Shown here: positions 54,335 through 63,200 of the stretch, in pieces
How the letters are laid out: every line of letters starts with the position of its first letter
Numbering within the stretch: the stretch's first letter is position 1
From: Pontibacter cellulosilyticus
Lineage (GTDB): Bacteria > Bacteroidota > Bacteroidia > Cytophagales > Hymenobacteraceae
DNA: 64,000 nucleotides
Direction of reading: 5' to 3'
NCBI RefSeq assembly: GCF_014306105.1
Contig: NZ_JACRVF010000003.1
Span: 496,001 to 560,000, forward strand
The notes under the pieces: model-generated
Database searches by the model: none
What the model was told of the DNA's origin: nothing
Seen by the model: the letters and a program-made list of their open reading frames with translations, nothing else
Made by a program: the position numbers and the translations under genes

Positions 54335-56611
54335 ATGACGACTAAAGTAAACAGAGAAGACGCCTTAAATTACCACATGCAGGGGCAACCTGGCAAAATA
54401 GAGGTAGTTCCAACAAAGATGGTGAGCACACAGCACGACCTAGCACTTGCTTACTCGCCAGGCGTTGCAGAGCCATGCAAAGAAATAGCCGCCGACAAAG
54501 ACAACGTTTACAAATATACAGCCAAGGGCAACTTAGTTGGTGTAATATCTAACGGTACTGCCGTACTTGGTTTAGGCAACATCGGCCCTGATGCATCTAA
54601 GCCAGTAATGGAAGGCAAAGGAGTTCTCTTCAAAAAGTTTGCAGGTATTGATGTTTTCGACATTGAAATAGATTGCACCGACCCTGCTGAGTTTGTACGA
54701 ATTGTAAAATCACTAGAGCCAACCTTCGGAGGTATCAACCTGGAAGATATTAAAGCCCCTGAAAGCTTTAAAATAGAGAATGCACTAAAGGAGCAAATGA
54801 ACATTCCGCTCATGCACGACGACCAGCATGGAACGGCTATAATTTCTTCTGCAGCGCTTCTAAATGCATTGGAGCTTGCCGGCAAAAATATAAGTGAGAT
54901 CAAAATGGTAATGAACGGTGCAGGAGCCGCCGCCATTGCCTGCGCTAAGCTTTATGTTGCCCTAGGTGTGAAGATGGACAACATCGTGATGTTCGATAAA
55001 GAAGGCATCATTCGTCCGGAGCGCAATGATCTGGATATTTATAAGGCACAGTTTGTTACCATGCGCAAACTGGATACACTGGAGGATGCGATGCGGGATG
55101 CCGATGTATTTGTAGGCCTATCAGCAGGTAACGTTCTGCCACCAGAATACGTGAAGCTAATGGCTGCTAATCCGATCATCTTCGCCTTGGCAAACCCTGA
55201 CCCGGAGATTCCTTACGATATGGCAATGGCAACCCGTGAAGATATCATTATGGCCACCGGCCGCTCTGATCATCCGAACCAGGTAAACAACGTGCTCGGC
55301 TTTCCATACATTTTCAGGGGTGCATTGGATGTACGCGCAACCGAGATCAACGAAGAGATGAAACTGGCTGCTGTACATGCACTTGCTGCCCTTGCGAAAG
55401 AGGATGTACCAGAGATCGTGCACAAAGCATACGGCGACAACACTATTTCTTTTGGTCGCTTTTATTTGATCCCAAAGCCGCTTGACCCTCGCCTGATTAC
55501 AACCATTTCGCCGGCTGTAGCAAAAGCAGCTATGGATAGCGGTGTGGCGCGCTTGCCGATAACAGACTGGATAAAGTATGAGCAGGAGCTTCAGGAGCGT
55601 ATCGGCATCGACCAAAAGCTGATGTCTCGTATTACGAATCAGGCAAAAGAAAATCCTAAAACAGTCGTGTTTGCTGAGGCAGACAACTATAAGATACTAA
55701 AAGCCGCACAGGCTGTAAAAGACCAGCGAATTGCCAAGCCTGTACTTTTAGGTAACCGCAACCGCATACAGAGTATCATAGAAGAAAATCACCTGGACCT
55801 ACAAGGCGTTACCATTATTGACCCTTTTGAGGAGGCGGAAAAGCGTGAAGAGTATGCGCAATTGTTTTACAAAAAGCGCCAGCGAAAAGGACTTACCCTT
55901 TTTGATGCAGGCCGCCTGATGCGCGACCGGAACTACTTCGGAAGTATGATGGTGGAGTGCGGAGACGCTGATGCATTAATTTCCGGTTTAACCCGAGATT
56001 ACTCAAAAACAATTGTCCCGGCCCTGCAGGTAATCGGTGTGGAAGAGGGTATCAACAAAGTGGCAGGTATGTATATCATCCTGAACAAGAAAGAGCCATA
56101 CTTCTTTGCCGACACTACTGTGAACGTAAATCCAACTGCAGATGAACTGGTAGATATAATAGGCTTGACAGCTCGCACGGTACGCTTTTTTGATACAGAG
56201 CCACGTATGGCAGTGCTTTCGTACTCGAACTTTGGATCGGTACAGGGTGATATCCCAAATAAAGGTGCTGAGGCGGTTAGAAAAGCGAAGGCTAAATACC
56301 CTAACTTGCTAATAGACGGTGAAATGCAGGCAAACACGGCCCTTAACCGTAACCTGTTGCGCGAGCATTATCCGTTTAGCGAGTTGGCAGAGAAAGGTGC
56401 TAACACTTTGGTGTTCCCAACGCTTACCTCTGGCAACATTGCTTACAAGGTACTGCAGGAGATTGGAGGCGCCGAGGCTATTGGTCCTATCCTGATGGGA
56501 ATGCGTAAGCCGGTACACATCTTACAATTAGGCAGCTCGATAAGAGAAATTGTAAACATGGTGGCTATTGCTGTCGTAGATGCTCAAAACTATAATAATC
56601 AACATATATAG
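54335..56611 (+). CDS. maeB: NADP-dependent malic enzyme (malic + phosphotransacetylase-like domain)
   Basis: 758 residues. The N-terminal malic enzyme domain (about 1-420; KIEVVPTKMVSTQHDLALAYSPGVAEPCKEIA, GVLFKKFAGIDVFDIEID, HDDQHGTAIISSAALLNALEL, MNGAGAAAIACAKLY for NAD(P) binding) is followed by a phosphate acetyltransferase-like domain (about 430-758). Malate is decarboxylated to pyruvate with NADPH. The PTA-like part in such fusions is usually regulatory. No TATACTT/AAGTATA word found. ruvA follows with no gap. Confidence 0.93.
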   Translation: MTTKVNREDALNYHMQGQPGKIEVVPTKMVSTQHDLALAYSPGVAEPCKEIAADKDNVYKYTAKGNLVGVISNGTAVLGLGNIGPDASKPVMEGKGVLFKKFAGIDVFDIEIDCTDPAEFVRIVKSLEPTFGGINLEDIKAPESFKIENALKEQMNIPLMHDDQHGTAIISSAALLNALELAGKNISEIKMVMNGAGAAAIACAKLYVALGVKMDNIVMFDKEGIIRPERNDLDIYKAQFVTMRKLDTLEDAMRDADVFVGLSAGNVLPPEYVKLMAANPIIFALANPDPEIPYDMAMATREDIIMATGRSDHPNQVNNVLGFPYIFRGALDVRATEINEEMKLAAVHALAALAKEDVPEIVHKAYGDNTISFGRFYLIPKPLDPRLITTISPAVAKAAMDSGVARLPITDWIKYEQELQERIGIDQKLMSRITNQAKENPKTVVFAEADNYKILKAAQAVKDQRIAKPVLLGNRNRIQSIIEENHLDLQGVTIIDPFEEAEKREEYAQLFYKKRQRKGLTLFDAGRLMRDRNYFGSMMVECGDADALISGLTRDYSKTIVPALQVIGVEEGINKVAGMYIILNKKEPYFFADTTVNVNPTADELVDIIGLTARTVRFFDTEPRMAVLSYSNFGSVQGDIPNKGAEAVRKAKAKYPNLLIDGEMQANTALNRNLLREHYPFSELAEKGANTLVFPTLTSGNIAYKVLQEIGGAEAIGPILMGMRKPVHILQLGSSIREIVNMVAIAVVDAQNYNNQHI

Positions 56612-57202
56612 ATGATAGCCTATATTGATGGTAAGCTAGCCCATAAAGATCCGACCTACGTCATCATAGATGTGAATGGCATAGGCTATCAGATCAAAAT
56701 ATCGTTAAGCACTTATTCTTCATTGCCAGCCGGAGAGCGCTGTAAGTTGCATACCTTCCTGCACATAAAGGAAGATGCCCACACGCTTTACGGGTTTACC
56801 ACGGCCTCAGAGAAAGAAGTGTTTCTGCATTTAATATCTATTTCAGGCGTGGGTCCCAATACGGGACTCATGATCCTGTCTTCCCTTTCTGTAGATGAGG
56901 TGCAGCAGGCCATTATCAGAGAGGATGTAAGAACAATACAGCAAGTAAAGGGGATAGGCGCTAAAACGGCCCAGCGTGTTATACTTGAGCTGAAGGATAA
57001 GATGAAAAAGGAAGCTTTGCTGACAGACACATTTGTACCTGCAGCCGCACACAATACGAACAGAGCCGAAGCGTTATCTGCTTTAGTTACATTAGGTTTT
57101 GCCAAGAACGTAGCCGAGAAAACACTGGATACGATTATTAAGAGAGAAGGCGGAAATCTGAGTGTAGAGGAGTTGATAAAGTTTGCGTTGAAAACATCGT
57201 AA
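56612..57202 (+). CDS. ruvA: Holliday junction branch-migration protein RuvA
   Basis: 196 residues. N-terminal OB domain (MIAYIDGKLAHKDPTYVIIDVNGIGYQIKIS), two helix-hairpin-helix motifs (LISISGVGPNTGLMILS and IQQVKGIGAKTAQRVILELK), and a C-terminal domain (NRAEALSALVTLGFAKNVAEKTLDTIIKREGGNLSVEELIKFAL) that contacts RuvB. It binds four-way junctions during recombination repair. The ATG abuts the maeB stop codon directly. sprA begins 14 nt downstream, which makes a maeB-ruvA-sprA operon likely; ruvA beside sprA is common in Bacteroidota. Confidence 0.95.
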   Translation: MIAYIDGKLAHKDPTYVIIDVNGIGYQIKISLSTYSSLPAGERCKLHTFLHIKEDAHTLYGFTTASEKEVFLHLISISGVGPNTGLMILSSLSVDEVQQAIIREDVRTIQQVKGIGAKTAQRVILELKDKMKKEALLTDTFVPAAAHNTNRAEALSALVTLGFAKNVAEKTLDTIIKREGGNLSVEELIKFALKTS

Positions 57203-57216
57203 CAGATATACCCAAT

Positions 57217-60200
57217 TTGATCTGGAAAAGTAAAAAGAACAACCTGCTTCTGGTGACGGTTGCAACTATCTCTATGCTGGCCTGGTGGTCGCAGGCGGAA
57301 GAGTTGCGCTCAAAGAGCAGATTTAAGTACACTATTCTTCAAAATCTGCTATCCTTTCAGGATACAGTAAAAAAAGACACTGCTTACCTCCCAAGCAGAC
57401 GGCCTACGTTTGTGCCTAGCGACAGGCGCGGCAACCCTTTCAGTACACGCTCTAACTCCTCTCCCCTGCTGTTGGGCCAGCCCAGCAATCTGCAGCTAAA
57501 TGTAGAACTGGACGACAGCCTACAACAGTACAATATTACCGAAACCATAGGAGACATAAATTACCGGCCGCCTTCGTCTATGACGCTGCAGCAGTTTTCG
57601 GAGTGGCAGCAGCGCGAGGCCATTCGTAATTACTGGCGCTCCAAGTCGGCTGGTTTGGATGGTGAGAGTGTAGTAAGCAGTAATAGGCTTATACCTAAAA
57701 TATACATCAGCCCTGCTTTTGATCGTATCTTCGGAGGCAACTATGTAGATATTCAGCCTAACGGTAATGTGTCGCTTAAATTCGGTGCACGCTTTAACCG
57801 CAATCAGAACCCTACTATACCACTGCGCCAGCAACGCACCGGCGACTTCGATTTTGACCAGAACATCTCCCTGAACCTAGTGGGCAAGGTAGGTGAGAAA
57901 ATGCGCATCAACTTTAACTGGGACAACAACGCCAACTTCGATTTCGAAAACAACATGAAGTTGGATTACACTGGTTACGAGGAAGAAATTATCCGTAAAG
58001 TGGAGGCCGGCAACGTAAGCCTGCCCTTGAACAACTCGCTTATTACAGGCGCGCAGAACCTGTTTGGTATAAAGACACAGCTGCAGTTCGGCCGCCTAGG
58101 CGTTACAACCATTGCCTCCAACGTGCGTGGCCGTAACGACGAGGTAATTATTCAGAACGGAGCACAGAACAAGCCATTCCTGATTAGGGTAGATGAGTAC
58201 GACAAAGACAGGCATTTCTTCCTGTCGCAGTTCTTCCGTAACCGCTACGACCAGGCCCTGGCAAAGCTGCCCTTAGTTAACTCTGGCATTGTTATTCGCC
58301 GCCTGGAGCTGTACGTTACTAACAACAACCGCTCTACCGAAAACCTGCGCAACATGGTTGCCTATATGGATATCGGTGAGTCAGACCCTTATCGCGAGCA
58401 ATTTGATACTGGCCGTCCGGCCACCGCACCGGCAGATAATCAGGCAAACTCACTCTACAATATACTTACTAATCCTCAGGCACGTGATAACTCCGGCGTA
58501 GACCAATACCTGAGAAGCCGCGGCTTACAGAAAACAGTAGATTTTGAGCATGTGCGTGCCCGTAAGCTGGACCCACGCGAGTATAAGTTTAATCCACAGC
58601 TTGGTTACATTTCCTTAAATACAGCACTGCTACCAGACCAGGTGCTGGGCGTGGCGTTTGAGTATACTTACAATGGCAAGACCTATCAGGTAGGTGAGTT
58701 GATTGATAATTACCAGAACCTGGATGATGAGAAGGTAATTCACATGAAGTTGCTGCGCGCCACCAACCCTGCATTGGAGTACCCTACCTGGGACCTGATG
58801 ATGAAGAACGTGTATAGCCTAGACGCAACACAGGTAAATCGCACAAACTTCCAGATGCAGATCATCTACAAGGATGATGAGACAGGTGTAGACATTACCA
58901 GCTTAAAAGAGCCTAGCCCGATCCAGAACATTCCGCTGGTGGAGGTGCTAAACCTCGATAACGTTAACCCGAACAACGACAAGCCAAGCGATGGTAACTT
59001 CGACTTTTTACCGGGCATCACTATTGATACAGAATCAGGCAGGATATACTTTCCGCAGGTAGAGCCCTTTGGTAGTTACCTGGCCCAGAAACTAGAAGGC
59101 CGACCTGAACTGATTGACCGTTATGTGTTCCAGGAGTTGTATGACCAGACACAGACGGATGCCCAGCAAAATAACGTAAAGGCCAAGTTCTTTTTAAAAG
59201 GCCGCCTGCAAGCCACCTCCGCCGACGAGATAACCTTGCCAGGCTTTAGAATTGCAGAGGGATCTGTGGTAGTATACTCTGGCGGCACCCGCCTGGTAGA
59301 GGGAACAGACTATCAAGTATTCTACGACCTTGGCCGTATTAAAATTTTGAACCCAAGCTACATTAGCTCAGCCAGCGATTTAAGAGTAACTTACGAGAAA
59401 GCAGAACTGCTGAACATACAGCCGCGCTCTTTGCTTGGTGCCCGCTTTGATTATAGACTTAACGAAGATGTAAACATTGGTGCTACTGTTTTACACCTGT
59501 CTGAGCAGCCTTATATTAACCGCGTAAGTATAGGCGATGAGCCCTCAAACAACACCATTTACGGGTTTGATTTAAACATGCAGCGGGAGTCGCGTTTCCT
59601 TACAAAGATGACTGATGCGATCCCTTTTATACAAACAAAGGTGCCTTCGCTGGTAACATTTAGCGGTGAGTTTGCTCAGTTGGTACCGGCAAATACAAAA
59701 TCAGCTGTAAACGAGGATGGCGCCTCTTACATTGATGACTTTGAGGGGGCTGAAACACCTTATAGCCTGGGTGGATTTAATAACTCTAGTTGGCGCTTAG
59801 CGGCTACCCCTGCCCCACTTGTACCGGGTGCTGGGCTGGCATACTCTTATAACCGCGCAAAACTTGCCTGGTATACCATCGATCAGATCTTTTACAGGGA
59901 TGCAGACGGTTTAAGACCAAAGAACATTACCAAAGAGGAACTTGCCAATAACTATGTGCGTGGGGTACAGAGAAACGAGGTTTTCCCGGGTCGCGACCTG
60001 GAAGTAGCTAACACTTTTGAGTATACATTTGACCTGGCTTACTATCCTAGCGAGCGAGGCATGTATAATTATAATCCTAACTTGACGCCACAGGGTTTGC
60101 TAGCCGGTGATCCTCGTGATAACTGGGGTGGCATCAGTCGCGATATCACCTTCGATACCGACTTTGACAATGCCAACATTGAATACATTGAGTTCTGGAT

Positions 60201-63200
60201 GATGGACCCGTTCGCTACCGGTCCTAACGGTAGAAAGGATGCTCAAGGTAACCTGATCACAAGCAACGAAGGCGGACAGCTGGTATTTAACTTAGGTAAC
60301 GTATCTGAAGATGTGCTGAATGATAACCTGTACGCTTTCGAAAACGGATTGCCGGTGTCGCAGGACAACATGCTTAAAGTACAGGAAACGCTTTGGGGCC
60401 GTATTACCACACAGCAGTTCCTGACAGATGCCTTTACAGGCGTAGCAGGTGGACGGCAGTTACAGGATATAGGTTTGGATGGCTTGAATGATAACGAGGA
60501 GCAGGCATACTTCCAAAACACATTCCTGAACCTAATTTCCGGCACACCTCCACAAAACGTGTTGAATGACCCATCGGCAGATAACTTCCTGCACCACTTA
60601 GATGCACGTTACGATGGACAGAATGCAGGTATACTTGCCCGCTACAAGAACTTTAACGGCATGGAGAACAACTCCCCGGAAAACAGTCGTTTCTCCAACT
60701 ATGCCTTCCCAGACAAAGAAGACCTGAACCGCGACAACGTGATTAGCGATGTGGAGCAGTATTATGAATATAAGATAGACCTGCAGCCGGGTCAGCTAAA
60801 TGTAGGGCAGAATTACATTGTAGATGCCGTAGAAGGAAAAGGAGTTACGTGGTACCAGTTCCGCGTGCCGATCCGTCAGCCAACGGGTTCAGTGGGGAAC
60901 ATCAATGGCTTCAAGTCTATCAGGTTTATGCGTATGTACCTAACTCAGTTTGCCGATCCGGTGGTGCTGCGCTTTGTACAGTTCCAGTTTGTGGCTAACC
61001 AGTGGCGCCAGTACCTACAGCCTATTACCGACGGCAATCCATGCTTAACCTGTACCGACGACGCTAAAGCCTTTACTATTTCAACAGTAAACATCGAGGA
61101 GAACGGACAGCAAATAGAGGGCACTATACCTTACGTAGTTCCTCCTGGCATCGAACGCCTTCGTGACTACGCCTCTACCAACGATCGCCGTCAGAACGAG
61201 CAGTCGCTGCAGCTTTGTGTTGAGGATCTGAAGGATTCTTTCTCGAAGGCAGTATACAAGAATATCTCTTTGGATATGCTTATTTATAAGCGCCTGAAAA
61301 TGTTTATACATGCCCAGAGCCAGGAGGCAGGATTACGGGATGGAGAAATGCAGGCCTTTATCCGTATCGGCACCGACTTTACCCAAAACTATTATGAGTA
61401 TGTTGTGCCGCTGGAGATCACCCCGCAGGGTAGTCTGACCCCAGATGCTATCTGGCCGCGGGGCAACCAAATCGATATTGCTCTACAGGAGTTCGTAGAC
61501 GCGAAAGCACTGCGCAACTCTCAGTCAGGTGTAGATCGCTTCAGACCATTTGATGTTAACGTAGGCGGCAAAACTATACGAATAGTAGGTAACCCTGACT
61601 TTAGCGAAGTGCAGGGTATTATGATCGGTATCCGTAACCCTAGCGATAATGGACAGCCGCATTCTGTGTGTATGTGGGTAGACGAGCTGCGCGTTACTGA
61701 CTTCCGTAACCAAACCGGTTGGGCAGCTAACGGCCGCTTAAACACCAAACTGGCAGATTTTGCGAACATCACCGCAACCGGTGCCTATACGACTATTGGC
61801 TTCGGCGGCCTGCAGCAGAAAATCGCGCAGCGTGCCCGTGAAAATACTGCCCTGTTTGACGTGAGCGCCAACATTGTAGCCGACAAATTCCTGCCGGAGA
61901 AGTTAGGTATTAGAGTACCGGTATCGGTGCAGTATGGTACCCTTAACAGCGAGCCTCAGTTCGACCCACTGGACAAGGACGTACCGCTGGAGCAATCGCT
62001 TACAAGATTTAAGGAGGATGAGGACGCCAAAAAAGCTTATAGGAAAGAAGTAACCACGCGGGAAACACGTAAGAGCGTAAGTTTGCTTAATGTGCGCAAA
62101 GAGCGGACTGATCCGGAGGATAAGGTTCAGCCTTATGATATCGAGAACTTCTCCTTCTCCTACTCTTATGCGGAACGCCTGTTCAGCAACATCGAAACCG
62201 ACAGAGATTTTACGAAGACATACAACGGTGCCGTGGCTTATACTTACAATACTACGCCACGAAACATTGTGCCTTTTGCCAAGGCAGAAAGTATGAAATC
62301 GCCGTACCTGCGCCTGATTAAAGACCTGAACTTTACGCCGCTACCAAGTAGCTTTAACTTCAGGGCAGATCTGGACCGTCGTTATAACGAAACATTCCTG
62401 CAACGCCGTGACCCGGAAACCGGACTGATCACCTCCAGAGGTATAGCGCCTACATTCCAGAAGTATTTCTACTTTAACCGTATTTACGATCTGAAATGGG
62501 ACATTACTAAGAGTCTGGCATTAGACTACACAGCCACCAACAGAGCTATTGTAGATGAACCGGATAACCGCATCAACAATGAGATCGATTCGCTAGCTTA
62601 CAAGAATAAAATCATTTGGGATAACTTAAAGCATTTTGGCCGCAATACCAACTTTAACCAGATGGTAGCCTTAAACTATAAGCTGCCACTGGACAAGTTC
62701 CCGCTGGTAGATTGGATCGGCGCCGATACCCGCTACGCCGTTACCTATCTCTGGACAGCAGGCTCTACGGCTCTTAACCAGGATACCACTTTCAGGCTGG
62801 GCAATACAGTAGAGAACAACACCGAGTTTACTGTAAACGGTAAGTTTGACTTAGTAAAGCTGTACAACAAGGTGAAGTTCCTGAAAGCAGTAAACTCGCC
62901 TGCTCCTGTAGCGGCAGCACCTGCTCCTGGCGATACTATAGCTAAGAAGCCTGCCTCTGAAATGAAGTTTGCAAAAGCGCTTGCCAGAGCATTTATGATG
63001 ACGCGCTCGATCAACTTTACATACTTGCAGAACCGCGGTACGTTGCTGCCGGGCTACCTGCCAAGCACACAGTTCTTCGGGTTTGATGATGACTTTGAGG
63101 CGCCTGGCCTGCCATTTATACTTGGTAAGCAGTACGATCTGGATAATTTATACTTCAGGGCGAAAGAAAACGGATGGTACACTGATAGCAGCCAATACCT

